From VAZQ01 sp963758945 (GTDB taxonomy: Bacteria > Pseudomonadota > Alphaproteobacteria > Rhizobiales > Xanthobacteraceae), in assembly GCA_963758945.1 (NCBI GenBank), contig CAVWXY010000003.1:94910-158909 (forward strand): DNA of 64,000 bases, in the 5' to 3' direction. The notes beneath the pieces are model-generated. The model had not been told where the DNA came from, made no database searches, and worked only from the letters and a program-made list of their open reading frames with translations. Below are positions 36,813 to 45,886 of this stretch, one piece after another (the stretch's first letter is position 1; each line of letters begins with the position of its first letter). A program made the translations under genes and the position numbers.

Positions 36813-37691
36813 ATGCCGCACCCATTCGCCGAGCTGCGCCACGAGCTCGCCGTCGCCAACCGCATCCTTGCCAACGAAGGCATCCTCGATGCGTTCGGCC
36901 ATATCAGCGCCCGCAATCCGAAGGACCCCAACCGCTATTTCATCTCCCGGCACCGCGCCTCCGAGCTGGTCGAGCCGTCCGACGTCATGGAGATGACGCT
37001 CGATTCCGAGCCGGTGGTGCCGACGCGGCTGCGCCTCTACAGCGAGATGGTGATCCACGGCGAAATCTACAAAGCGCGGCCGGACGTGAATTCGGTCTGT
37101 CACCACCATGCGGCGGCGGTGCTGCCGTTCTGTGCGACCGGGGTCGAGCTCGTCCCGCTGTTTCACCTCGGCGGCACGCTGGGAGAGAAGGTGCCGTTCT
37201 GGGACAGCCGGGACGAGTTCGGCGATACCAGCCTGCTGGTGCGCACGCCGGAGGAAGGGGCCTCGCACGCCCGCGCGCTCGGCCCGCACTGGCTGCTGCT
37301 GCTGCGCCGCCACGGCGCCTCGCTCGCCGGCAAATCGGTGCGCGAATGCGTGTTCCGTTCGATCTACACCACGCGCAACGCCGAGCTGCAGCTGCGCGCC
37401 ATGGCGATCGGAACCCTGGGGCCGCTGTCGCCGGGCGAGGTGGCGAAATGTGGCGGCCACAATCTCGGCTCGCGCGGGGTGGAACGCGCGTGGGAATACT
37501 GGGTGACGCGGCTGCAGAAGGCGGAAGCGATGTGGGCCGCGGCCGGCGGCCTGACCCGAATGAAGGGACTCGACGCGGTGGCGCGGCCGCAGACGGCGGG
37601 GCTCCCGCCCGCCAAGGCGGCGACGCGACGCGCCGGCAAGACCGGCGCCAAGACGGCGGCCGCCGCGAAGAGGGCGAAGAAGAAGCGCTGA
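36813..37691 (+). CDS. class II aldolase/adducin-family protein
   Basis: A 292-residue member of the zinc-dependent class II aldolase family. Metal ligands are expected in CHHHAAA near residue 98 and LLRRHGASL near 170; the early GHISARNPKDPNRYFISRH segment is characteristic. Relatives in aromatic-acid pathways decarboxylate dihydroxyphthalate or hydroxy-carboxymuconic semialdehyde. The last 35 residues are a Lys/Ala-rich tail, common as an extension in this order. ATG at 36813 with GAGGGAA upstream. Next to UbiD and cupins, a decarboxylation or C-C cleavage step is likely. Confidence 0.85.
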   Translation: MPHPFAELRHELAVANRILANEGILDAFGHISARNPKDPNRYFISRHRASELVEPSDVMEMTLDSEPVVPTRLRLYSEMVIHGEIYKARPDVNSVCHHHAAAVLPFCATGVELVPLFHLGGTLGEKVPFWDSRDEFGDTSLLVRTPEEGASHARALGPHWLLLLRRHGASLAGKSVRECVFRSIYTTRNAELQLRAMAIGTLGPLSPGEVAKCGGHNLGSRGVERAWEYWVTRLQKAEAMWAAAGGLTRMKGLDAVARPQTAGLPPAKAATRRAGKTGAKTAAAAKRAKKKR

Positions 37692-37885
37692 CGTCGCGTA
37701 AAGAATTCGTAAACAATCGTCGAGCGATCATCGCAGCGAGCGCGCGCATGACGCTGCTTTGCGTCTTGCGGTGCAACACAGTGTCACAAGAGTTGACGCG
37801 AGAGCCCGATTATCGCCAAAAACGATTCGTACTCGCACGCCACGCCGAACACGCAGGCGACGTCAACGAACGTCGGGGAACTAAG

Positions 37886-38110
37886 ATGCAAACGAAGAAG
37901 ACTTACCAGGTGCAGCATTGGCCCGACGGCCAATGGAGTCCCACGCACAACTGGCGCAAGGTCGAGGCCGCCACCGCAAAGGAGGCGGCGGAGAAAGTGT
38001 GCGGCCTTGCATTGCGCGAGCAGGGCACGCTGGCGCAACTGCGCGCCCGCGTCCTTACCTTGGGCGATTTCAAGCAGCGCAGCGCCACGCCGTTCTATGC
38101 GGCGGAGTAG
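37886..38110 (+). CDS. small conserved-looking protein of unknown function
   Basis: A 74-residue cytoplasmic protein starting MQTKKTYQVQHW. It has a regular helix (VEAATAKEAAEKVCGLALRE) between two beta-rich segments and a C-terminal LTLGDFKQRSATPFYAAE. GGGGAA lies about seven bases before the ATG. Composition and codon use look like a real gene. No family is recognised; the alpha/beta pattern resembles small ribosome- or enzyme-associated proteins, without further evidence. Confidence 0.55.
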   Translation: MQTKKTYQVQHWPDGQWSPTHNWRKVEAATAKEAAEKVCGLALREQGTLAQLRARVLTLGDFKQRSATPFYAAE

Positions 38111-38409
38111 CAATATCTGACCGGAGCGCGTCCCTGAACGCAACCGGAGTCCACGCCGCCGGACCATGCGCCAGATCACCGAGCTCTGTCCCTCGAGCGC
38201 TGCATCCGACAAGTCGATCCCGGCGACGGCGGCACGCGCGTTGCGGCACGTTCCGCATGGCGAAACGCGGGCCGTCATGCCTCGTCCGCCGAGCGTTGCG
38301 CGCCTTCCCGTAATCCCGTAATGACAGCGCACGGTCCCACCAAAGCGCGCTTGCAGCTACGGCCGTAACGAATCGCCCAAGCGCCGCCGATTTGAGGGGA
38401 GGCGCCGGA

Positions 38410-39006
38410 ATGACGGGCATGTACGAGCAGGCGCGGCCGGGCATGGGTCACAACCAGCCCGACGAGTATGCCGAGGAGAAGAAGCACGAGAAGTGGGAGC
38501 GCTGGGCGAAGAAGCGCACCTTCGTGCGCGCGTTGGAAGGCACCTACAGCCATCTCTACAAGGCGCTGCTCGAGGAGAAGCGGGTCTATCCGTCGCGCGA
38601 CGTGCCGTGGAAGGGCGGGCCCGGACAGTTCGGCAAGAGCGTGATCAGCCCGCAGGCGACCGGCATCATCCAATCGCTGGAGTCGCATATCGAGGCTTAC
38701 GCGCCGGGCGCCTACGGCCAGAAGCACGGCCACCTCAACAGTGCGGTGTTCTACGTGCTCAAGGGCCGCGGCCACGACGTGCACGACGGCCGGCACATCC
38801 CCTGGAAGGCCGGCGACGTGATGATCGTGGAGAACGGCTGCGTCCACCAGCACTTCAACGACGATCCGGAGGAGGAGGCGATCCTCTTGGTGTTCAAGGC
38901 CAAGCCGCTGTTCCTGTTCATGCACCTCCTGTTCCAGAAGATCGTGGAATGGCCGCCGGACAAATTGCCGCCCGGCCAGGACAGCTACAAGCCGCCGAAT
39001 ATCTGA
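38410..39006 (+). CDS. cupin domain protein
   Basis: A 198-residue single cupin. A charged helical N-terminus of about 60 residues precedes the barrel: QKHGHLNSAVFYVLKGRGHD (motif 1, HxH present but the usual glutamate replaced) near residue 105, and GDVMIVENGCVHQHFND (motif 2) near 137. A strong Shine-Dalgarno GGGGAGG lies upstream of the ATG at 38410. It precedes another cupin and a ThDP enzyme on the same strand, suggesting the three act on one substrate. The enzymatic role is not known. Confidence 0.8.
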   Translation: MTGMYEQARPGMGHNQPDEYAEEKKHEKWERWAKKRTFVRALEGTYSHLYKALLEEKRVYPSRDVPWKGGPGQFGKSVISPQATGIIQSLESHIEAYAPGAYGQKHGHLNSAVFYVLKGRGHDVHDGRHIPWKAGDVMIVENGCVHQHFNDDPEEEAILLVFKAKPLFLFMHLLFQKIVEWPPDKLPPGQDSYKPPNI

Positions 39007-39110
39007 CGGGAAGCGGCATCGGGTCGACCCGTTTTCCGCGGCGAACCGGCGCCAGCCCGGAACAAGCCCGAGGGCGCAGGTAAGCCGGAAACGCTATTCA
39101 AGGAGATCAC

Positions 39111-39662
39111 ATGTCGTTCGAGGACAAGGACGCCGCGCTGTCCGGCTCCGCCACGTGCACGTTCCACGCCGACGACATCGCGGCCTCGGAGGATTTCCGC
39201 CGGCGCTACGAGGAGCTGACCAACGTCGTCAAGGCCGAGGACATGCCGTGGGAGCGCTCGCCCGACGGGCTGATCAAGCACCTCGTGCACCATCGCCTCG
39301 ACACGCGCGAATGCTGCGTGGAGGCCTATATGCAGTTCCTCAAGGCGGGGGAGCGCTCCGGCAGTCACCGGCACATGTGGGAGGAGATCATCTTCGTGGT
39401 CGAAGGCTCGGGCTACGACCTGCATTGGGACATGAAGTTCGAGTGTCTCGACGCCTTCAAGTGGGAATGGGCGGAGGTGCCTAAGAAGTTCGAGTGGCAG
39501 CAGGGCGACTACATCTACATCCCGCCCTTCACCACCCATCAGCACCTCGCGAGCGCGGATGCGCGCCTGATCATGATGAGCAACCGGATGGTCAAGGAGA
39601 TGGGCTTCGACTGGTTCGATCAGGTCGAGTGCGCGCCGGGGTTCGAGCCCGGCCGGAAATAG
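39111..39662 (+). CDS. cupin domain protein
   Basis: A 183-residue cupin with complete metal-site motifs: HRHMWEEIIFVVEGSG near residue 84-99 (HxH and the glutamate) and GDYIYIPPFTTHQHLAS near 131-147. A helical N-terminal part of about 65 residues precedes the barrel. It could be a dioxygenase, decarboxylase or isomerase. It lies 21 bases before the ThDP gene and is probably co-transcribed with it. Confidence 0.82.
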   Translation: MSFEDKDAALSGSATCTFHADDIAASEDFRRRYEELTNVVKAEDMPWERSPDGLIKHLVHHRLDTRECCVEAYMQFLKAGERSGSHRHMWEEIIFVVEGSGYDLHWDMKFECLDAFKWEWAEVPKKFEWQQGDYIYIPPFTTHQHLASADARLIMMSNRMVKEMGFDWFDQVECAPGFEPGRK

Positions 39663-39683
39663 GCCGGTCGCGAGAGCGCGCAG

Positions 39684-41459
39684 ATGCAGGACCAAACCAA
39701 GCGCGGACAAGTCGCCAACCAGAACTATCGCGGCTGGCAGTCCGACGTCATCGTCGACCTCATCAAGCGCTACGGCTTCCCCTACATCACGCTCAATCCC
39801 GGCGCGAGCTTTCGCGGCCTCCACGACTCGCTGGTCAATTACGGCGGCAACGAGCCGCCGATGATGCTGTGCCAGCACGAGGAGATCGCCGTGCAGATCG
39901 CGCACGGCTATGCCAAGGCCACGGGCAGGCCGATGGCGGTGATCCTGCACAACCTGGTCGGCCTGCTGCACGCCTGCATGGCGATCTATTACGCCTATAT
40001 CGACCGGGTGCCGATCTTCATCATCGGCGCGACCGGCCCCATGGACGAGGGCAAGCGGCGGCCGCACATCGACTGGACGCATTCGGCGCTGGTGCAGGGC
40101 AACGCCGTGCGCGACTACGTGAAGTGGGATTACCAGCCGACCGCGATCGAGGGCGTGCCGGAGAGCTTCGCGCGCGCCTATTCGATCATGACCACCGAGC
40201 CGCAGGGCCCGGTCTACATGTGCTACGACGCCGCGCTGCAGGAGGAGCCGCTCGCGCGCGAAGTGCCGCTGCCGCCGCCCGGCGCGGCCGCGACGCCGGC
40301 GCCGATGGCCCCCGACCCGGCCGCGATCGCGGCGATCGCGGACAAGCTGGTCGCGGCCGAGCAACCCATGCTGCTGGCGGAATATGCCGGCCGGCGCGCC
40401 GGCGGCTTCGAGAGCATCGTGGAACTGGCCGAGACCACCGGCGCGGCGGTCTGGGACGTCAACAACGCGCTCAATTTCCCCAACCGGCATCCGCTCTGCC
40501 TGAGCATGGACAAGCAGACGCTGCGCCGCACCGATCTGATCGTGGGCCTCGACGTCAACGACTGGGAGAAGCAGCTCACCGAGCTCAACAACGCCAAGCG
40601 CACGCGCGAGGCGCTCACGCCGCCCTCGTGCGATTTCGTCGAGATCGGCTTCGGCGAGATCAACATCAGCAAGTGGGCGTTCGACTATTGCCGCATGCAG
40701 CCCTGCTCGATCCGGGCGCTCGGCGATACCGCGCTCGGCATCCCGGCGCTCACCCGCGCGTGCCAGGAGCGCATCGCCGGCGACGGCGCGCTCGCGCGCC
40801 GGATCGCCGAACGCAAGATGGCCATCGGCAAGCGGCACGACGAGGTGTGGGCGCAATGGCAGGAGGAGGCGCGCAGGAACTGGGACGCCTCGCCGATCAC
40901 GTTCGCGCGCCTCGCGCTCGAAATCTGGGAGGTGATCAAGCACGAGGACTGGGTGCTGAGCGCCAACAACCTCAAGCAGCAGGTGCGCAAGCTGTGGGAT
41001 TTCGACCAACCCCATCGCCATCCCGGCGTGGAGCTCGGCACCTCGACCCAGATCGGCATCTCGCTCGGCGTCGCGCTCGCGCACAAGGGCTCAGGGCGCA
41101 TCGTGGTCGACATCCAGCCCGACGGCGACCTGATGTTTGACGCCGGCGCGCTCTGGATCGCCGCCAAATACCAGATCCCGATGCTGGTCGTGATGCATAA
41201 CAACCGCGCCTATTACAACGACTGGGAGCACCAGATCCGCATGGCGAAGCTGCGCGGCACTGACGAGGCCAAGGCGCATATCGGCATGGACCTGTTCGGG
41301 CCGGCGCCCGATTTCGCGGCGCTCGCCCGCGCCATGGGCTGCTACGGCGAAGGGCCGATCGAGCGGCCGGCCGACGTCCGCCCGGCGCTCGAGCGCGCGC
41401 TCGCCGAGGTGAAGAAGGGACGGCTGGCGCTGGTGGACACCATCACCCAGCACCGGTGA
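39684..41459 (+). CDS. thiamine diphosphate-dependent enzyme, acetolactate synthase-like
   Basis: A 591-residue three-domain ThDP enzyme. The PYR domain carries the catalytic glutamate in QHEEIAVQIAHGYA (about residue 66). The PP domain has the cofactor site PDGDLMFDAG near residue 483 and HNNRAYYND about 25 residues later. It shares segments such as DYVKWDY and EPxGPVY with the ThDP protein at 32181-33890, so the two are paralogues with different active-site lids. A role in decarboxylating a 2-oxo acid, or joining an aldehyde, is likely. It ends a run of cupin genes; a repeat follows. Confidence 0.87.
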   Translation: MQDQTKRGQVANQNYRGWQSDVIVDLIKRYGFPYITLNPGASFRGLHDSLVNYGGNEPPMMLCQHEEIAVQIAHGYAKATGRPMAVILHNLVGLLHACMAIYYAYIDRVPIFIIGATGPMDEGKRRPHIDWTHSALVQGNAVRDYVKWDYQPTAIEGVPESFARAYSIMTTEPQGPVYMCYDAALQEEPLAREVPLPPPGAAATPAPMAPDPAAIAAIADKLVAAEQPMLLAEYAGRRAGGFESIVELAETTGAAVWDVNNALNFPNRHPLCLSMDKQTLRRTDLIVGLDVNDWEKQLTELNNAKRTREALTPPSCDFVEIGFGEINISKWAFDYCRMQPCSIRALGDTALGIPALTRACQERIAGDGALARRIAERKMAIGKRHDEVWAQWQEEARRNWDASPITFARLALEIWEVIKHEDWVLSANNLKQQVRKLWDFDQPHRHPGVELGTSTQIGISLGVALAHKGSGRIVVDIQPDGDLMFDAGALWIAAKYQIPMLVVMHNNRAYYNDWEHQIRMAKLRGTDEAKAHIGMDLFGPAPDFAALARAMGCYGEGPIERPADVRPALERALAEVKKGRLALVDTITQHR

Positions 41460-41469
41460 CGGCGGAACC

Positions 41470-41578
41470 GTAGCCCGGATGGAGCGAAGCGAAATCCGGG
41501 TTTCGCGCGAGACCCGCAGCTTGCCGCAGCACTTGCGCCCTTCGCACTTCCGCTCGGCGGTTCGCACTGGCGGGCTAC
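41470..41578. repeat. intergenic repeat bounded by GTAGCCCG/CGGGCTAC
   Basis: This is the second copy of the element at 1153-1276: it begins gtagcccggatggagcgaag and ends ggcgggctac, with a perfect 8-bp terminal inverted repeat. The interior also contains a shorter dyad. It sits between convergent genes. Confidence 0.65.
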
Positions 41579-41598
41579 GCGACGCCAACAGACATGCA

Positions 41599-42277
41599 CT
41601 ACGCCGGCTCGAGGCCCATGCGCGCGAGCAGCGGCGGGGAGCGGGAGGCAAGGAACTTCACCAGCGCCGCGGCTCCCTTCGGGTCCTTCGCCGCCGCCAG
41701 CACGCCGGCGGTAAACGTCGTGATCTTCTGCAGCGACGGCGGCAGCGGACCGACGACCTCGACGCCGGCCACCGGAAGAAGCTCGCTGATCTGCTGCACG
41801 CCGAGCTCGGCATCGCCCTTGGCGACCAGTTCCCCGACCGGAGTGCCGGGATCGGGCATCACGATCTTCGGCCGCATCTCCTCGGCGATGCCGAGGCGGG
41901 CGAGCACGGTCGGAAAGTAGATACCGCTCATGCCGCTCTTGGAATGGGCGACCGACTTGGCCGCGATCAGCGCGCGCTTGAGCGCTTCGGGCGAGGCGAT
42001 GTCAGGCTTGGCCGCGCCCTTGCGCACGGCGATGCCGATGCCGGAGCGGGCGAGGTCGACGCGGCTGCCGGCAGCCACCTTCCCGCGCGCGATCAGGCCG
42101 TCGATCGCCTCCGCGGTGAGGATGGCGAGATCGCCCGCTCGCGCCGGCCTCGAGCTCCGCGAGCAGAGCCTTCGCCGATCCCCAGGTGGTCGCGACCTTG
42201 CTCGTGCCGGGGCGCTCGAATTCGGGGACCAGCTCGCTCATCACCGACTTCATGCCGTTGGTGCAGAGAACCTTCAT
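41599..42277 (-). CDS. ModA-like substrate-binding protein, frameshifted
   Basis: A type 2 periplasmic-binding-fold protein related to the molybdate/sulphate-binding group, about 225 residues after correction. It has no signal peptide (starts MKVLCTNGMKSVMSELVPEF), so it is probably cytoplasmic or uses another route. The first frame ends in LLAELEAG; the continuation DLAILTAEAIDGLIARGKVA appears one base on, near 42139. The rest is intact to EPA at 41599. Family segments include VAHSKSGMSGIYFPTVLARL and ELGVQQISELLPVAGVEVVGPLP. AAAGGAA precedes the ATG at 42277. The shift may be an artefact. Confidence 0.75.
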
Positions 42278-42333
42278 CGCGGCGTTCCTTTGTGTTTCTG
42301 CAACCGCCCCCGCTCAAGGAGGGGGCCGCTCTC

Positions 42334-42651
42334 TCACTCCGTCTCGATCAGCACCCGGTCGTTCTCGACCACGGTCTTGTAGGTCTTGATCGGCACCATG
42401 CACGGCGGCGACGCAACCTCGCCGCTCTTGATATTGAACTGGCCGCCGTGGAAAGGACATTCGACCACATCGCCCTCGACGAAGCCTTCCGAGAGCGAGC
42501 CGGGGCCATGCGTGCAGTTGTCGTCGATGACGTAGAACTCGCCCTCCAGGTTGAAGACCGCGACCGCCAGGCCCTCGGTCTCGACCTTCAGCGCACTGCC
42601 GGGCGCGACCTCGGCGGCGGCGCAGAGATCGATGCGGGTCGGTGCGGACAT
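42334..42651 (-). CDS. Rieske [2Fe-2S] ferredoxin
   Basis: A 105-residue soluble Rieske ferredoxin. Cluster ligands are C46-T-H48 and C65-P-F-H68, in DNCTHGPGSLSEG and VECPFHGGQF. It resembles BphF/NdoA-type ferredoxins that feed electrons to ring-hydroxylating dioxygenases. GAGGAG/GAGGGG precedes the ATG at 42651. No terminal oxygenase is present in the window. The ferredoxin-reductase-like flavoprotein at 44471-45700 is a natural electron donor, so the pair may serve an oxygenase encoded elsewhere. Confidence 0.9.
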   Translation of the reverse strand: MSAPTRIDLCAAAEVAPGSALKVETEGLAVAVFNLEGEFYVIDDNCTHGPGSLSEGFVEGDVVECPFHGGQFNIKSGEVASPPCMVPIKTYKTVVENDRVLIETE

Positions 42652-42781
42652 CCCCTCACTCCTCGTTGACGCGTCCTGGGCCAAGATGCCATGTCTATTG
42701 CAAGAGTGGGAGAGGAGCGCGCGCTCTGCAAGAAGCCGGCGCGCGCATGCAGGCGAGCACGAGGGGAAGAGGACGGCAGCC

Positions 42782-43426
42782 GTGGACAGCGAAAGCGCCC
42801 GCATGAGCTCGGCCGCGGAGGCCCGGTTCCGGATCGACTACCCCAATTCCCAGCCGCGCGCGGTCAAGGTGGTCGCGCTCGACGAGGCGAGCGAGCGCGT
42901 GGTCAAGCGCGTGGCGCAAGCGAGCTGGCAGCGCGCCACCTTCTTCACCTCGATCAGGGTCGACGGCGCGCCGACGCGCGCCGACGAACCCGGCTCAGGG
43001 CGAGAGTCCGGTTCAGGGCGAGGGTCATCAGCGCATGTACGCGCGTCGTCCAACTCGCTATCCGCGCGCACTACAGAGTTGCCGCGCTGGCCGCTCGCCA
43101 GCGCGGCGGGCGGCGAGGGCTGGTCGATGCAGGCTTGGCTCGGCGATCTCGCCGGCCACACCAAGGCGCTGGTCGAGGAGGTGGCGTCCGCCGACCTCGT
43201 GGTGATGGTGTCGAGCGCCGGCACCCGCGCGCAGACCGCCGCGGTCATCGGCGAAGCCTGCGCCGCGCGCAAGGTGATGACGATGGCGCTGATCATCGGC
43301 AGCGAGCGGCGCTCGGACGAGGAGCTCTCGCAGACGCTTGCCGCGCTGCGCCCTTACGCCTCCATGCTGGTCATCGCCAACGGCGACGAATACATCGAGG
43401 AAATGCTCTCGGCGTTGCGGGCCTGA
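42782..43426 (+). CDS. unrecognised protein with tubulin/FtsZ-like C-terminal half
   Basis: About 214 residues from the GTG at 42782 (an ATG at 42803 is possible). The N-terminal 50 residues form an alpha/beta unit with PRAVKVVALDEASERVV. A Ser/Gly/Arg-rich low-complexity segment follows at about residues 70-100. The C-terminal part, ADLVVMVSSAGTRAQTAAVI, then MTMALII and YASMLVIANGDEYIEEML, has the strand-helix order of the FtsZ/tubulin nucleotide domain, where AGxGGGTGTG would be replaced by SSAGTRAQ. No known name fits. It diverges from the Rieske gene. The structural parallel is my inference. Confidence 0.5.
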   Translation: MDSESARMSSAAEARFRIDYPNSQPRAVKVVALDEASERVVKRVAQASWQRATFFTSIRVDGAPTRADEPGSGRESGSGRGSSAHVRASSNSLSARTTELPRWPLASAAGGEGWSMQAWLGDLAGHTKALVEEVASADLVVMVSSAGTRAQTAAVIGEACAARKVMTMALIIGSERRSDEELSQTLAALRPYASMLVIANGDEYIEEMLSALRA

Positions 43427-43446
43427 CCCGCCGCTGCCCAACGCGT

Positions 43447-43512
43447 AGGGTGGACAAAGGCGCGCAACATCTTGAGTTTGTCGCGAGCTGGCTCTGCGCC
43501 TTTGCCCACCCT
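43447..43512. repeat. long inverted repeat between convergent genes
   Basis: AGGGTGGACAAAGGCGC (43447-43463) is mirrored by GCGCCTTTGCCCACCCT (43496-43512) with one mismatch, separated by 32 bases. Lying between two convergent genes, it may act as a bidirectional terminator. The sequence type looks like a dispersed intergenic repeat. Confidence 0.65.
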
Positions 43513-43533
43513 CCAGGTTCGCGGGCGTGACGT

Positions 43534-44403
43534 TCATTGAACGCCGCGATAGCCGAGCCGCTTCGACACCGCCGCCGCGGTCGCGATCACATGCGGGATG
43601 CAGGCGGCGATCGATTTTTTCGAAAGGCGGGTGACCGGCCCCGCCACCCCGACCGCCGCCACCACGCCGCCGCCGTCGTCGCGGATGGGCGCGGCGATGC
43701 AGATCATGCCGATCTCGCTCTCCTCGTCCTCGATCGCGCAGCCGCGCTGGCGCGTGGCACCGAGCGCCTTGATGAATCTCTCGGCGCTGGTGATGGTCTT
43801 GGGCGTGCGCGGCGGCAGGCCGGCGGCGAGCACGCGCTCGACCACGTCGGCCGGCTGAAAGGCGAGCATCGCCTGACCCTCGGCGGTGCAATAGGCCGGC
43901 TTGCGCACCCCGATGTCCGAGCGCATGCGGATCGCGTGCGTCCCCTCGAGATTGTAGACGTACATGATCTCGCTGCCGTCGAGGATGGCGAGATGCACGC
44001 TCTCGTTGATCTGCTCGCGCAGATCGTAGAGATGCGGCCGCGCCTCGTTGGAGACGTTCATGCGCCGCCGCACCAGCGCCCCGAGCCGGAACAGCACGAT
44101 GCCGAGCCGGTATTTGCCGCTGTCGCGGTCCTGCTCGAGCAGCCCTTCCGCCACCAGCGTCACCGCCAGCCGATGGACCGTGCTCTTGGCGAGCGCGAGC
44201 CGGCGGGCCAGCGCGCTGATGCCGATCTCGACCTCGTCTTCGGAGAACGCGTTGAGCAGCCGGATCGCCGTCGCCACCGAGGACAGACGCCGGCGCCGTC
44301 CCTGCGCCTCGGTCTTGCCGGCTGCCTTCTTCCTCGCCATCGCCACGCGCGCCAAGACCTCGGTGCGCGGCGTTCCGCCCCGCGGACCGTTGTTCCAGAA
44401 CAT
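43534..44403 (-). CDS. IclR-family transcriptional regulator
   Basis: A 289-residue regulator. After a basic leader of about 35 residues comes the winged helix: SVATAIRLLNAFSEDEVEIG, then ISALARRLALAKSTVHRLAV (recognition helix) and EQDRDSGKYRLG (wing). The IclR effector domain follows from about residue 110, with the segment AILDGSEIMYVYNLEG and a C-terminal PIRDDGGGVVAAVGVAGP. IclR proteins usually sense aromatic or small organic acids and control adjacent catabolic genes, here probably the FAD reductase 67 bases away on the other strand. An in-frame ATG at 44340 is an alternative start. Confidence 0.9.
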   Translation of the reverse strand: MFWNNGPRGGTPRTEVLARVAMARKKAAGKTEAQGRRRRLSSVATAIRLLNAFSEDEVEIGISALARRLALAKSTVHRLAVTLVAEGLLEQDRDSGKYRLGIVLFRLGALVRRRMNVSNEARPHLYDLREQINESVHLAILDGSEIMYVYNLEGTHAIRMRSDIGVRKPAYCTAEGQAMLAFQPADVVERVLAAGLPPRTPKTITSAERFIKALGATRQRGCAIEDEESEIGMICIAAPIRDDGGGVVAAVGVAGPVTRLSKKSIAACIPHVIATAAAVSKRLGYRGVQ

Positions 44404-44470
44404 CTAGGCGTGGCCGCATCGACGTGTCAATAATCGCCCCTCACCGGCGTGAGCAGTGGGGACGTGGCGC

Positions 44471-45700
44471 ATGAATGCCGCCAACAAGATCGTCGTTGTC
44501 GGCGGCGGACCGGCGGGTGTAGCAGCGGCGCTGGCGGCGAGGCAGCAGGACCCCGCCGCGGCCGTGCTCTTGCTCAACGACGAGCAGCACGAGCCCTACG
44601 AGAAGCCGCCGCTGTCCAAGGCCGTCCTGGCGGGGAAGGCAATCCCGGCGGACGCGCCGATCGCGGGGCCGAAGGGCGTCGCCGCAGCCGGCGTCACGTT
44701 GCGAGCCGGCGCGCGGGTGGCGGCGATCGATCGTGGCGCGCGAGCGGTCGTGACCGAGGCGGGCGAACGCATCAGCTACGGCAGGCTCGTGCTCGCCACC
44801 GGCTCGGTCAATCGCCTGCTGCCGCTGTTTCCGGCGGGACGCAAAGGCATCTACTACCTGCGCAGCGAGGCGGAGGCGTGCGCGCTCAAGGCGCATCTGC
44901 AGCGGAGCCGCACCTTGCTGGTCGTCGGCGGCGGCCTCATCGGACTGGAAGTGGCGGCATGCGCCGCCGAGCTCGGCGTGAGCACCAGCGTGATCGAGAT
45001 CGCGCCGCGCATCCTCGCGCGCGTGTGCGACGCGGAGACCGCCACGCTGATCGAAGCGCGCCACCGCGCGCAAGGGGTTGCGATCCGCGCCGGCACCGCC
45101 GCGACCCTGCTGCGGGACTTGCCGGACGGGCGGCTCGCGGTCACCACCACGGCAGGCGACGAGATCGCAGCGGATCTCATCGTGGTGGGAATCGGCGCGG
45201 CGCCCGACGACCGGCTGGCGAAAGCGGCGGGCCTCGCCACGCAAGACGGCATCGTCGTCGACGATCACGGCCGCACGTCCGATCCGGCGATCTTCGCCGC
45301 CGGCGACTGCACGCGTTTTCCCGGGCCGCACGGACCGGTACGGCTGGAGAATTGGCGGCATGCCCAGGAGCACGGCGCGATCGCCGGCCGCAACGCCGCC
45401 GGCGCCGACGTCGCCTACAACGTCGCGCCCTCGTTCTGGTCCGAGCAATACGACATGTACATCCAAGGCGTGGGCTGGCCGCTCGTCGAGCCGAGCGCGC
45501 GCGTGCGCCGGCCGCTCGGCGGGACCGCGACGCTGATGTTCGAGCTCGACGGCCCCCGCCTCGCCTATGCTCTGGGGATCAACGCGCAGCGCGACCTGGC
45601 AGTGGCGCGGCGGTTGATCGAGCGCCGCTTGCCGGTCGCCGCCGGCGATCTCGCCGATGCCACCCAGCCGCTCACACAATTACTGAAGGCGAGAGCGTAG
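44471..45700 (+). CDS. FAD-dependent ferredoxin reductase-like oxidoreductase
   Basis: A 409-residue flavoprotein of the rubredoxin/ferredoxin reductase group of oxygenase systems. The FAD site GGGPAG is at residues 11-16, EKPPLSKAVL near 45, the NAD(P)H site VVGGGLIGLE near 153 and the second FAD motif IFAAGDCTRF near 278. The C-terminal reductase domain (WSEQYDMYIQGVGWP) is typical. It would pass electrons from NAD(P)H to the Rieske ferredoxin encoded at 42334-42651. It diverges from the IclR gene and is probably controlled by it. Confidence 0.88.
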   Translation: MNAANKIVVVGGGPAGVAAALAARQQDPAAAVLLLNDEQHEPYEKPPLSKAVLAGKAIPADAPIAGPKGVAAAGVTLRAGARVAAIDRGARAVVTEAGERISYGRLVLATGSVNRLLPLFPAGRKGIYYLRSEAEACALKAHLQRSRTLLVVGGGLIGLEVAACAAELGVSTSVIEIAPRILARVCDAETATLIEARHRAQGVAIRAGTAATLLRDLPDGRLAVTTTAGDEIAADLIVVGIGAAPDDRLAKAAGLATQDGIVVDDHGRTSDPAIFAAGDCTRFPGPHGPVRLENWRHAQEHGAIAGRNAAGADVAYNVAPSFWSEQYDMYIQGVGWPLVEPSARVRRPLGGTATLMFELDGPRLAYALGINAQRDLAVARRLIERRLPVAAGDLADATQPLTQLLKARA

Positions 45701-45858
45701 CCGCGGCAAGGCCTCAGGCGAGCACAATGGCAAACGCCGGCAAGGACCGGGCCGTGCAGTCGAGGACGCCGCGATGATCGCACCGGGGACGAGGTCGGCG
45801 AGCAGCCCATCGGGGAACCGGTCGAGGACGCCCGCCGCATCGAGACGACCAGCGCGCC

Positions 45859-45886
45859 CAAGTGGACGCGACCAAGTGGACGCGAC
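45859..45886. repeat. two tandem copies of a 14-nt unit
   Basis: The unit caagtggacgcgac occurs twice in direct succession, in the 246-base gap between the reductase and the SDR gene. The rest of the gap has no recognisable gene. Confidence 0.6.
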
